From positions 43,586,396-43,650,395 of the forward strand of contig NC_083603.1 of the NCBI RefSeq assembly GCF_029168945.1: a stretch of 64,000 nt of DNA, written 5' to 3'. The translations under genes and the position numbers were made by a program. The notes beneath the pieces were generated by a model that searched no databases, had not been told where the DNA came from, and saw only the letters and a program-made list of their open reading frames with translations. This document shows, piece after piece, positions 12,326 to 24,585 of this stretch (position 1 is its first letter; every line of letters starts with the position of its first letter). Source of the stretch: Cannabis sativa. Lineage: Eukaryota; Streptophyta; Magnoliopsida; Rosales; Cannabaceae.

Positions 12326-12773
12326 GTAATATATAATAATATAATATTAATAAAAATTTTATTATTAATAATTATTTTATTATTTCTTAGTTACTAAGAA
12401 ACTTTTACTTCTAGAGCGCTACATTAAATTCTATATACTCCTAATTATCCCAATACCTATATTATCAACTTATCAAAATATTCTCATTAATTCTATCAAT
12501 TAAGCCTGTTATGACATTTCTGGGCCCCCGATTGAGTCTCCAAGGTTGTCAAACCTGAAAATATTTTTATTCCACATATAGTTCATATTACATTCACACA
12601 TACTATATAAATCTCCGTAATTTAAAAATCACGCTTATTTATCCACTTATAGCAAATTTAAAATTTTATGTTGAACTAAATTAGTTGGATTATCATCCCA
12701 CTCATTACCTGGTTAACTCATAATATAAATATAAACCCTAATTATTAATTATTAAGCTTATTGGGATATTACA
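10552..12773 (-). repeat. Gypsy LTR A
   Basis: A 2222-bp LTR, from TGTAACGCCC to GGATATTACA on the + strand. It carries a nine-unit (AAT)n run at 12297-12323, a TATATATAA-rich stretch near 12237-12265 followed (minus strand) by a UTR-like segment with a GGTAAGG donor-like site near 12082-12088, and a hairpin array at 11086-11355. Confidence 0.92.
11086..11355 (-). other. Stem-loop array in gypsy LTR A
   Basis: Seven hairpins lie in 270 nt. Five share the loop word CCTAATCA (+ strand) but have different, still-paired stems: 11086-11103 (TTG/CAA), 11143-11158 (TCA/TGA, extended by CC/GG), 11191-11208 (ATCG/CGAT), 11286-11301 (TCA/TGA) and 11338-11355 (ATTG/CAAT). Two more are GTACC...GGTAC (11212-11228) and CGTACC...GGTACG (11250-11268). 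The array lies downstream of the likely TATA box in element orientation and so would be transcribed. It recurs at 18110-18379 and 25120-25390. Confidence 0.75.
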
Positions 12774-12785
12774 ACCATCCCTTCC
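12774..12785 (-). other. Polypurine tract, gypsy interior 1
   Basis: The minus-strand sequence GGAAGGGATGGT directly precedes the 3' LTR (A). It is the expected second-strand primer site. The counterpart for interior 2 is at 19796-19807. Confidence 0.75.
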
Positions 12786-12809
12786 TTATAAGAATTTCGT
12801 CCTCGAAAT

Positions 12810-15800
12810 TTACCTGAATAACTCGGGATACAACTCCCGTATCTGTGACTCTAATTCCCAAGTCGCTTCCTCAACTTTACTATTCCTCCATAGGACTTTA
12901 ACTAGAGGGATCGTTTTATTTCGAAGTACTTTCTCCTTTCTGTCTAAAATCTGGATAGGTTGTTCATTATAAGATAAGTACGTACGGAGCTCAATATCAT
13001 CGTAACTCAAAACATGTGTCGGATCTGACACGTACTTTCTCAACATAGAGATATGGAAGACATTATGCACCCCGGATAACGCGGGTGGTAAAGCTAATCG
13101 ATAGGCCACTTGTCCTATCCGCTCCAGTATCTCAAAAGGACCAATGTATCTAGGGCTCAACTTTCCTTTCTTTCCAAATCTACGCACCCCTTTTATAGGT
13201 GATATTCGAAGAAATACAGAGTCTCCCACTTGAAATTCGATATCCCTACGCTTTGGATCAGCGTAGCTTTTTTGTCTACTTTGCGAAGCAAGCATACGAG
13301 ATCGAATCTTTTCAATGGCTTCATTGGTCCTTTGGACCAATTCGGAGTCCAAGATAACGTCTCTCTCCAGCCTCATCCCAGTGGATAGGCGATCGACATT
13401 TCCTACCATACAACATCTCGTAAGGTGCCATACCAATGGTACTCTGATAACTATTATTATATGAAAACTCAATCAAGGGTAGGAACTTGCTCCAAGATCC
13501 TTCAAAATCTATTACACATGCTCGCAACATGTCTTCCAATATCTGAATGGTTCTCTCAGACTGACCATCTGTTTGAGGGTGAAAAGTCATGTCTTGAATC
13601 TCAACTTGGTTCCCATAGCTTTACGTAAACCCTCCCGTAACTTGGAAGTAAATTTGGGATCACGATACGAAACAATTGACTTTGGGGTTCCATGGAGTCT
13701 CACTATTTCCTTAATGTACAATTCGGCATCTTGCTCCACGGTATAAGTCACTCGCACGAGTAAAAAGTGCGGCGACTTGGTGAATCTATCCACTATCACC
13801 CATATGGAATCATATAACCCAGTAGTCCTAGGCAACCCCACTACGAAGTCCATAGTTATATCTTCCCATTTCCATTCGGGTATTCTCGAAATTTGAAGTA
13901 AACCTGCCGGCCTTTGATGTTCGGCCTTAACCCGCCGACGGAGTTAAACACTTTGAAACGTATTCAACAATATCACTCTTCATTCCCGGCCACCAATATA
14001 TTGCCTTGGTGTCATGATACATCTTTGTTGTCCCCGGGTGTAGGGAATGCGGAGTAGTATGGAACTCATCAAGAATTTCTCTTCTGATCTGATCATCTGT
14101 CGGAACACAAATTCTACCCTTATATCTTAGTAGTCCACTTGGAGTCACAATGAAATCTTTTGTAGCACCAATCTCAACTTTTTTTCTGAGTTCAATAAAT
14201 TCAGGATCATTTTGTTGGTCAATCTTTATTCTTTCCAGTAAATCAGACTGCAATGTAATATTTGCCAACTTCCCGACTACAAACTCAATCTCAGCCTTGG
14301 CCATATCCTCAGCCAATCTTGGAGAGATTTCCTTCAACTCATAAACCTGCCCTGGGCCTTTCCGGCTAAGTGCATCTGCCACTACGTTTGCTTTTCTTAG
14401 GGATGGTAGAGGATTTCACAGTCATAATCCTTGACTAACTCTAGCCATCGTCGTTGTCTCATATTCAAATCTTTTTGAGTGAAAAAGTATTTCAAACTTT
14501 TGTGGTCGGTGTAAATCTCACACTTCTCACCATATAAATAGTGACGCCAAACCTTCAGGGCAAAAACCACGGCTGCCAGTTCTAGATCATGAGTGGGGTA
14601 ACGCTGTTCAAAATCCTTCAATTGCCTAGAGGCATAAGCAATAACCTTCACGATTGCATTAACACACAACCCAAACCTTGTCTTGAGGCATCACAGTCTA
14701 TCACAAACTTGTCGTCACGGCGCGTGCTTAGAACTGGTGCGGTAATCAATCTCTTCTTTAATTCTTGAAAGCTATTCTCGCATTTATCAGTCCACATAAA
14801 CTTATAACTCTTTCGGGTCAGCTCGGTCAAAGGAGTAGAAATTTTGGCAAAACCTTCTACAAATTTTCTATAGTACCCTGCCAATCCTAAGAAACTTCTA
14901 ACTTCAGTTGCTGTCTTAGGTCGTGGCCAATCTCGAACAGTTTCAATCTTCTTGGATCTACCAGAATCCCATCCTTACTTACCACGTGTCCTAAGAAACT
15001 CACTTGGGACAACCAGAATTCACACTTCTTGAACTTTGCATAAAGCTTGTGTTCTCGAAGACGCTGCAATACCATACGGAGGTGTTGTTCATGAGCTTCT
15101 TCCGATTCAGAATAGACTAGAATGTTATCAATAAACACAATCACAAAGTTATCTAGAAAGTCCTTAAATACCCGATTCATTAAGTCCATAAATGTTGCTG
15201 GTGCATTAGTCAAGCCGAAGGACATCACTAAAAACTCATAGTGCCCATATCGAGTACGAAAAGCAGTTTTGGGAATATCCTCTTCTCGAATCCTCAACTG
15301 GTGATAACCAGATCGAAGGTCAATTTTGGAGAAGATGGTCTTTCCCTGTAACTGATCAAACAAATCATCTATCCTTGGCAAAGGATATTTGTTCTTTATT
15401 GTCAACTTGTTCAATTCACGATAATCAATGCACATACGTAACGATCCATCCTTCTTCTTGACAAACAAAACTGGTGCACCCCAAGGAGAGGTACTCGGCC
15501 TCGTGAATCGTAGATCAAGTAGGTTCTGTAATTGGACTTTCAATTCTTTCAATTCTACCGGTGCCATTCTATATGGAGCCTTAGAAACTGGCTCAGCCCC
15601 AGGTACTAATTCAATTTCGAAGTCAATCTCTCTTTTTGGTGGTAATCCCGGTAACTCTTCCAGGAATACATCTGGAAATTCACATACTACTCGAACCTTT
15701 TTCGACCCCTCAGGTGTATCTTTTGTGGTATCCAACACACTAGCCAGGTATCCCATACATCCTTCTCGTAATAATTCCCTGGTCCTAAGTGCCGATATCA

Positions 15801-17329
15801 AAGGAATCCGAGATCCCTGCACCTTTCCCATAAAAACAAATGGAATCTCACCCTCTGGTTCAAAAGTCACCATTTTTCTCTTACAATCTATAGTAGCATT
15901 GTACTCAGTCAACCAATCCATTCCCAGGATTGCATCAAAATCTTCTAAGTCTAATTCAATCAGATCCACTGACAATTCTCTCCCTTCTACTAACACTGGG
16001 AGAGACCTTACCCACCTCCTGGAGATTACCACTTCTCCAGTAGGTAACAAGGTACCAAATCCACTAGACATGATATCACATGGCCTACTCAATTTCTCAA
16101 TGATTCTACTAGAAATATATGAATGTGTGGCACCAGAATCAATCAAAATAGTAAACATAATACCACCAATAGATATCTCACCTGTAACAGTCGAAGGGCC
16201 AGCTTCAGCATCTGCTTGGGTCAAAGCAAACACCCTAGCAGGAACCACAGGACTTTCTTTCTTAGCCTCGGGCTTTTGTAGTTGTGGACATTTGTTCTTG
16301 AAATGACCTGCTACTCCACATTGGTAGCAAACTCTAGACCGGCATTCACCCAAGTGATGTCTCTTGCATTTTGGGCATTCAGGGTAAGGCTGCCAAACCT
16401 CATTTCTGCCTCGACGAAAGCCCCAGTTACCTTGAAACTTTCTGTTTGGACCCACAACCGGTGGTCCATGCAGTTTCCTTTTTCGGTCATTGGGGCTAAA
16501 GCTTTTACTCACTCCAGTACTAGATGAGGTTTTCCACACGTCCTTCCTCTGAGTACTCTTTTTACGAATCATGCTTTCAGCCCCCTCAGCAGTGAGAGCT
16601 AAGTCCACAATCTGAGGATAAGTCTTCACGATCCCTGATTGTTTGGCTGCCATAATCACATCTCTAGCAATATACTCTTCAAGACCTCTGATAAACTTAG
16701 CTTTTCTTGCAGCATCACTGGCCACTTCATCAGAAGCAAACTTGGCTAGCCTGTCAAACTTGGTAGCATATTCAGTCACAGTCATGCTACCTTGAACTAA
16801 TCGTGCGAACTCTTCAGCTTGAGCGGCACGAATGGATTCATTATAATATTTCTCATAAAACAGTGCCCTGAATGCATCCCAAGTCATAGTATTCAGATTA
16901 TGACCTTGGGAAACAATCTCCCACCATATCCGGGCATCATCTCGTAACATATAAATAGCACATCGTACCCGATCATTATTTTCTACCCGCATGAAATCAA
17001 AGATAGAAGCAATCATAGTCATCCACTGTTCTGCTTTCAGTTGGTCTGGGCCACCCTCGAACACGGAGTGGGTTTTGTTTCTGAACCGCTCATAAATTGG
17101 TTCCATACAATCCCCCACATTCGGTGGCACTACCCCGAGGTGCCGGTATAGGTGCGGGACGAGCACCGTTGCTCTCTCGGGTCTCGAATGCCGCTCCCCT
17201 TGCTGCCTAATCGTCTCTTGCATGGCACCAAATAGTTGTTCCCAGGTTTGAGGGGGTGGAGGATGCTCGTCCCCCCCACCTAACCCGAGCTCCCGGCTCG
17301 CGGTTTAAACGGCCGGATCGCCGTTGCAT
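12810..17329 (-). pseudogene. Gypsy gag-pol, interior 1 (broken as assembled)
   Basis: The likely gag start is the ATG at 17329, matching the interior 2 start at 24342; the frame breaks within the first 40 codons. From 17223 to 14887 one frame runs through gag ([14 protein letters not shown]...), a CCHC knuckle ([15 protein letters not shown]), protease ([13 protein letters not shown]) and reverse transcriptase. It then breaks near 14890 (connection), 14680 (RNase H), 14390, 13930 (integrase zinc region) and 13590, and ends at 12810. The integrase has SYRDPKF where interior 2 has SDRDPKF. The reverse transcriptase motif reads FIDN rather than FIDD. Nearly every difference from interior 2 falls on a CAG/CTG site, so several breaks may be sequence errors. 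Confidence 0.88.
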
Positions 17330-17558
17330 GATCCAATATCCTGCAACCCAAAACCTTCAACGATTTAGAATTCAAACAATATCAACATCAATATGCATAT
17401 GCTATTCACACACTACTTCTTCTCATCATACACTATACTTGTCTAAACAGGTAAGGCAATAACAAATAACATAAACACTTACTATACCATGAGTCGACCT
17501 GTCCTCGCAACAAATGTACATATTCGACCAGTCTTCAGGACCTTTAAAACCATGGCTG

Positions 17559-17570
17559 CTCTGATACCAA
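17559..17570 (-). other. Gypsy primer-binding site, interior 1
   Basis: The minus-strand sequence TGGTATCAGAGC lies two bases from LTR B and is complementary to the initiator tRNA-Met 3' end. It marks LTR B as the 5' LTR of interior 1. Confidence 0.88.
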
Positions 17571-17572
17571 GT

Positions 17573-19316
17573 TGTAACGCCCTAATCTATAGGAACGCCA
17601 CGTGTGTGAATTTATAAAACTAGTTTAATACTAATATAGTAATTAATTATTAAAAAGCTTGTGAGGATAATAAAAACTTGACTAAAATAAAATACTAAAA
17701 ACGGACATTATAACGGCAGTAAAAAGGAGTTCCGGAAATCCCTGTTATAAAAGATTTATCCAAAAGATGATATACAACAACAGTTCAAAATACAATTCAA
17801 AATACAGCAGACACAAGACACAGCCAGTCTAAAACAACTCCTGTCAACTCAACACGCAAGCTGGTGGGGTCAATATGTACATTGCTGGAGAAGATCGCCA
17901 TCTCATGGTTGTTCTAACTTTGCCTTGCCCTTACCTGCGCCACAAAGCACCCGTGAGTCACATAGACTCAGCAAGAAAAGTAATAAAGAAGGATACATTA
18001 AATAGCTAATTATACATTTCATTATCACAAAATGATTAAACTATAACATTCAACAGTAGGTAATATAATCAATCACATGCATAGAAAACGTATATGCTCA
18101 TATATTTGTATTGCCTAATCAAGCAAGCCCGTGTCATAATGCAATATCATATATAATATCATTGCATCACCTAATCAGGTGAGCTCGTGCCACAACTTGA
18201 CGCTAATATATCGCATCGCCTAATCAGACGATCTCGTACCTACGCTCGGTACTCATCATATGCCACTGACGCCCGTACCTTTGCCTGGTACGTCGCCAAA
18301 TGTATTGCATCACCTAATCAGGTGAGCCCATATATCGTGTCCATAGTATCATTACATTATCATTGCCTAATCAGACAATCGATAATTTCAGAACACGTCA
18401 TGCCATGTGGTACATTATACTTTTCTTACCTCAAGTTCCGGATCAGGTATGTTGGCCGACCTGCTTGGAGAACGATCGATAATCTTGGGCCCTATGTCAT
18501 AACAATAGTAAATCAATAAGTGTTTATCCCAAAACACCACTTAACACTCGCGTAAGACAATCTAGGATTTTCTACCAAACTCGTGGTATAATACACTAAA
18601 ATAAAACTTATATTTTGGCTCTAAAATATACACCATATTGTAAAGCTCGTCGCAAGCTTCGAAACGGTATATAGAACGTCCAAAATAGACACCCGAGTGA
18701 AAAGTTATGATAAAAATACGATTTCTGATCTCCTATGAATTTCTAAAAACTATGAAACACGAAAATCTCAATTTTCGCACTCACCGAAACACTACCAAAA
18801 CTTATCCAAATCACTCCAAACTTCACAGGCACATATATACCATGAATACTATCATTCTTATGTAACAGAAGTTAAAATCGAGCCCTTAAATGGAAAACGC
18901 CATTAACGCTCGGACTAAGCTTTAAAAAGTTCCAAACTCGATTTCTAATCCAAAACTACTTCAATTTCAACAAGAAAACATCGGAACTAGTCCCATGACT
19001 ACCCGAGAACAATCCTATAAGGTCAGAACCTTCATAACTATTCTAATTCACAAAACCCCTATACGAAACCAATTGTTATTAAACTTAAAACGAAATTAAA
19101 CCTTACCTTAAGCTTCTCCGCTCTGAGAATTCGCTATCCTGCTACTACCGGAGCTTAGATCGCTAAGTTTTGGATTGAAAATCAAAGAAAATGGATATAA
19201 AAGGAGAAAATTTAGTTGAAGGGGGAGAAACGAGGGTTCATCTCTGTTCTCTGATAAGTTATATATATAACTTAATAATATATATATATATACGTATTCA
19301 AATTTTTCTTTTTAAC

Positions 19317-19347
<31 letters not shown>

Positions 19348-19795
19348 GTAATATATAATAATATAATATTAATAAAAATTTTATTATTAATAATTATTTT
19401 ATTATTTCTTAGTTACTAAGAAACTTTTACTTCTAGAGCGCTACATTAAATTCTATATACTCCTAATTATCCCAATACCTATATTATCAACTTATCAAAA
19501 TATTCTCATTAATTCTATCAATTAAGCCTGTTATGACATTTCTGGGCCCCCGATTGAGTCTCCAAGGTTGTCAAACCTGAAAATATTTTTATTCCACATA
19601 TAGTTCATATTACATTCACACATACTATATAAATCTCCGTAATTTAAAAATCACGCTTATTTATCCACTTATAGCAAATTTAAAATTTTATGTTGAACTA
19701 AATTAGTTGGATTATCATCCCACTCATTACCTGGTTAACTCATAATATAAATATAAACCCTAATTATTAATTATTAAGCTTATTGGGATATTACA
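17573..19795 (-). repeat. Gypsy LTR B (shared middle LTR)
   Basis: A 2223-bp LTR that serves as 5' LTR for interior 1 and 3' LTR for interior 2. No ATAAG duplication occurs at its borders, so it is not the edge of an independent insertion. It has a nine-unit (AAT)n run like LTR A. Its differences from LTR A include an altered CTG near 17656, an altered CAG near 18088 and a CTG lesion near 18581. Confidence 0.92.
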
Positions 19796-19831
19796 ACCAT
19801 CCCCTCCTTATAAGAATTTCGTCCTCGAAAT

Positions 19832-22800
19832 TTACCTGAATAACTCGGGATACAACTCCCGTATCTGTGACTCTAATTCCCAAGTCGCTTCCTCAACTTT
19901 ACTATTCCTCCATAGGACTTTAACCAGAGGGATCGTTTTATTTCGAAGTACTTTCTCCTTTCTGTCTAAAATCTGGATAGGTTGTTCATTATAAGATAAG
20001 TCTGTCTGGAGCTCAATATCATCGTAACTCAAAACATGTGTCGGATCTGACACGTACTTTCTCAACATAGAGATATGGAAGACATTATGCACCCCGGATA
20101 ACGCGGGTGGTAAAGCTAATCGATAGGCCACCTGTCCTATCCGCTCCAGTATCTCAAAAGGACCAATGTATCTAGGGCTCAACTTTCCTTTCTTTCCAAA
20201 TCTACGCACCCCTTTTATAGGTGATATTCGAAGAAATACAGAGTCTCCCACTTGAAATTCGATATCCCTACGCTTTGGATCAGCGTAGCTTTTTTGTCTA
20301 CTTTGCGAAGCAAGCATACGAGATCGAATCTTTTCAATGGCTTCATTGGTCCTTTGGACCAATTCAGGTCCAAGATAACGTCTCTCTCCAGCCTCATCCC
20401 AGTGGATAGGCGATCGACATTTCCTACCATACAACATCTCGTAAGGTGCCATACCAATGGTACTCTGATAACTATTATTATATGAAAACTCAATCAAGGG
20501 TAGGAACTTGCTCCAAGATCCTTCAAAATCTATTACACATGCTCGCAACATGTCTTCCAATATCTGAATGGTTCTCTCAGACTGACCATCTGTTTGAGGG
20601 TGAAAAGCTGTACTGAATCTCAACTTGGTTCCCATAGCTTTCTGTAAACCCTCCCAGAACTTGGAAGTAAATTTGGGATCACGATCTGAAACAATTGACT
20701 TTGGGGTTCCATGGAGTCTCACTATTTCCTTAATGTACAATTCAGCATACTGCTCCACAGTATAAGTCACTCGCACGGAGTAAAAAGTGCGGCGACTTGG
20801 TGAATCTATCCCCTATCACCCATATGGAATCATATAACCCAGTAGTCCTAGGCAACCCCACTACGAAGTCCATAGTTATATCTTCCCATTTCCATTCAGG
20901 TATTCTCAAGGGCCGAAGTAAACCTGTGGCCTTTGATGTTCGGCCTTAACTCTTCGACGGGTTAACCACTTTGAAACGTATTCAACAATATCACTCTTCA
21001 TTCCCGGCCACCAATATATTGCCTTGGTGTCATGATACATCTTTGTTGTCCCCGGGTGTAGGGAATGCGGAGTAGTATGGAACTCATCAAGAATTTCTCT
21101 TCTGATCTGATCATCTGTCGGAACACAAATTCTACCCTTATATCTTAGTAGTCCACTTGGAGTCACAATGAAATCTTTTGTAGCACCAATCTCAACTTTT
21201 TTTCTGAGTTCAATAAATTCAGGATCATTTTGTTGGTCAATCTTTATTCTTTCCAGTAAATCAGACTGCAATGTAATATTTGCCAACTTCCCGACTACAA
21301 ACTCAATCTCAGCCTTGGCCATATCCTCAGCCAATCTTGGAGAGATTTCCTTCAACTCATAAACTCGCCACGGGCCTTTCCGGCTAAGTGCATCTGCCAC
21401 TACGTTTGCTTTGCCGGGATGGTAGAGGATTTCACAGTCATAATCCTTGACTAACTCTAGCCATCGTCGTTGTCTCATATTCAAATCTTTTTGAGTGAAA
21501 AAGTATTTCAAACTTTTGTGGTCGGTGTAAATCTCACACTTCTCACCATATAAATAGTGACGCCAAACCTTCAGGGCAAAAACCACGGCTGCCAGTTCTA
21601 GATCATGAGTGGGGTAACGCTGTTCAAAATCCTTCAATTGCCTAGAGGCATAAGCAATAACCTTCCCTGATTGCATTAACACACAACCCAAACCTTGTCT
21701 TGAGGCATCACAGTATATCACAAACTTTTCGTCACCGATCCTGGTGCTTAGAACTGGTGCGGTAATCAATCTCTTCTTTAATTCTTGAAAGCTATTCTCG
21801 CATTTATCAGTCCACATAAACTTATAACTCTTTCGGGTCAGCTCGGTCAAAGGAGTAGAAATTTTGGCAAAACCTTCTACAAATTTTCTATAGTACCCTG
21901 CCAATCCTAAGAAACTTCTAACTTCAGTTGCTGTCTTAGGTCGTGGCCAATCTCGAACAGTTTCAATCTTCACTGGATCTACCAGAATCCCATCCTTACT
22001 TACCACGTGTCCTAAGAAACTCACTTGGGACAACCAGAATTCACACTTCTTGAACTTTGCATAAAGCTTGTGTTCTCGAAGACGCTGCAATACCATACGG
22101 AGGTGTTGTTCATGAGCTTCTTCCGATTCAGAATAGACTAGAATGTTATCAATAAACACAATCACAAAGTTATCTAGAAAGTCCTTAAATACCCGATTCA
22201 TTAAGTCCATAAATGTTGCTGGTGCATTAGTCAAGCCGAAGGACATCACTAAAAACTCATAGTGCCCATATCGAGTACGAAAAGCAGTTTTGGGAATATC
22301 CTCTTCTCGAATCCTCAACTGGTGATAACCAGATCGAAGGTCAATTTTGGAGAAGATGGTCTTTCCCTGTAACTGATCAAACAAATCATCTATCCTTGGC
22401 AAAGGATATTTGTTCTTTATTGTCAACTTGTTCAATTCACGATAATCAATGCACATACGTAACGATCCATCCTTCTTCTTGACAAACAAAACTGGTGCAC
22501 CCCAAGGAGAGGTACTCGGCCTCGTGAATCGTAGATCAAGTAGGTTCTGTAATTGGACTTTCAATTCTTTCAATTCTACCGGTGCCATTCTATATGGAGC
22601 CTTAGAAACTGGCTCAGCCCCAGGTACTAATTCAATTTCGAAGTCAATCTCTCTTTTTGGTGGTAATCCCGGTAACTCTTCCAGGAATACATCTGGAAAT
22701 TCACATACTACTCGAACCTTTTTCGACCCCTCAGGTGTATCTTTTGTGGTATCCAACACACTAGCCAGGTATCCCATACATCCTTCTCGTAATAATTCCC

Positions 22801-24342
22801 TGGTCCTAAGTGCCGATATCAAAGGAATCCGAGATCCCTGCACCTTTCCCATAAAAACAAATGGAATCTCACCCTCTGGTTCAAAAGTCACCATTTTTCT
22901 CTTACAATCTATAGTAGCATTGTACTCAGTCAACCAATCCATTCCCAGGATTGCATCAAAATCTTCTAAGTCTAATTCAATCAGATCCACTGACAATTCT
23001 CTCCCTTCTACTAACACTGGGAGAGACCTTACCCACCTCCTGGAGATTACCACTTCTCCAGTAGGTAACAAGGTACCAAATCCACTAGACATGATATCAC
23101 ATGGCCTACTCAATTTCTCAATGATTCTACTAGAAATATATGAATGTGTGGCACCAGAATCAATCAAAATAGTAAACATAAGACCCCCAATAGATATCTC
23201 ACCTGTAACAGTCGAAGGGCCGGCTTCGGCATGCAGGTCAAAGCAAACACCCTAGCAGGAACCACAGGACTTTCTTTCTTAGCCTCGGGCTTTTGTAGTT
23301 GTGGACATTTGTTCTTGAAATGACCTGCTACTCCACATTGGTAGCAAACTCTAGACCGGCATTCACCCAAGTGATGTCTCTTGCATTTTGGGCATTCAGG
23401 GTAAGGCTGCCAAACCTCATTTCTGCCTCGACGAAAGCCCTGGTTACCTTGAAACTTTCTGTTTGGACCCACAACCAGTGGTCCATCTGGTTTCCTTTTT
23501 CGGTCATTGGGGCTAAAGCTTTTACTCACTCCAGTACTAGATGAGGTTTTCCACACGTCCTTCCTCTGAGTACTCTTTTTACGAATCATGCTTTCAGCCC
23601 CCTCAGCAGTGAGAGCTAAGTCCACAATCTGAGGATAAGTCTTCACGATCCCTGATTGTTTGGCTGCCATAATCACATCTCTAGCAATATACTCTTCAAG
23701 ACCTCTGATAAACTTAGCTTTTCTTGCAGCATCACTGGCCACTTCATCAGAAGCAAACTTGGCTAGCCTGTCAAACTTGGTAGCATATTCAGTCACAGTC
23801 ATGCTACCTTGAACTAATCGTGCGAACTCTTCAGCTTGAGCGGCACGAATGGATTCATTATAATATTTCTCATAAAACAGTGCCCTGAATGCATCCCAAG
23901 TCATAGTATTCAGATTATGACCTTGGGAAACAATCTCCCACCATATCCGGGCATCATCTCGTAACATATAAATAGCACATCGTACCCGATCATTATTTTC
24001 TACCCGCATAAAATCAAAGATAGAAGCAATCATAGTCATCCACTGTTCTGCTTTCAGTTGGTCTGGGCCACCCTCAAACACAGGTGGGTTTTGTTTCCTG
24101 AACCGCTCATAAATTGGTTCCATACAATCCCCCACATTCGGTGGCACTACCTGAGGTGCCAGTATAGGTGCAGGACGAGCCTGTTGCTCTCTCAGGTCTC
24201 GAATCTGCTCCCCTTGCTGCCTAATCGTCTCTTGCATGGCACCAAATAGTTGTTCCCAGTTTTGAGGGGGTGGAGGATGCTCTTCCCCACCACCTAACCC
24301 GAGCTCCAGCTCGCGGTTTAAACGGCCAGATCGCCGTTGCAT
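19832..24342 (-). pseudogene. Gypsy gag-pol, interior 2 (better preserved)
   Basis: Gag starts [12 protein letters not shown] at 24342 and includes the Retrotrans_gag core and the CCHC knuckle near 23330-23290. A frame break near 23230, next to a CAG, separates gag from the frame 23179-20906. That frame carries protease ([10 protein letters not shown]), reverse transcriptase, RNase H ([23 protein letters not shown]) and the integrase zinc region ([23 protein letters not shown]). After breaks at about 20905-20780, the frame 20776-19832 holds the integrase catalytic core (SDRDPKF; FHPQTDGQSERT with the Glu), a GPF-type module (YIGPFEILERIG) and the chromodomain-like end. The reverse transcriptase motif is FIDNILVYS; the family standard is FIDD, so the second catalytic Asp is missing. 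The protein would copy RNA to DNA and integrate it if intact. Confidence 0.9.
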
Positions 24343-24571
24343 GATCCAATATCCTGCAACCCAAAACCTTCAACGATTTAGAATTCAAACAATATCAACA
24401 TCAATATGCATATGCTATTCACACACTACTTCTTCTCATCATACACTATACTTGTCTAAACAGGTAAGGCAATAACAAATAACATAAACACTTACTATAC
24501 CATGAGTCGACCTGTCCTCGCAACAAATGTACATATTCGACCAGTCTTCAGGACCTTTAAAACCATGGCTG

Positions 24572-24583
24572 CTCTGATACCAA
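24572..24583 (-). other. Gypsy primer-binding site, interior 2
   Basis: TGGTATCAGAGC on the minus strand, two bases inside LTR C. Same type as the interior 1 site. Confidence 0.88.
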
Positions 24584-24585
24584 GT

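Noticed and set aside
15428..16306. 292-codon + strand frame (and its twin at 22449-23255)
   Set aside because: Antisense shadow of the gypsy pol gene; it is present in both copies only because the interiors are duplicates.
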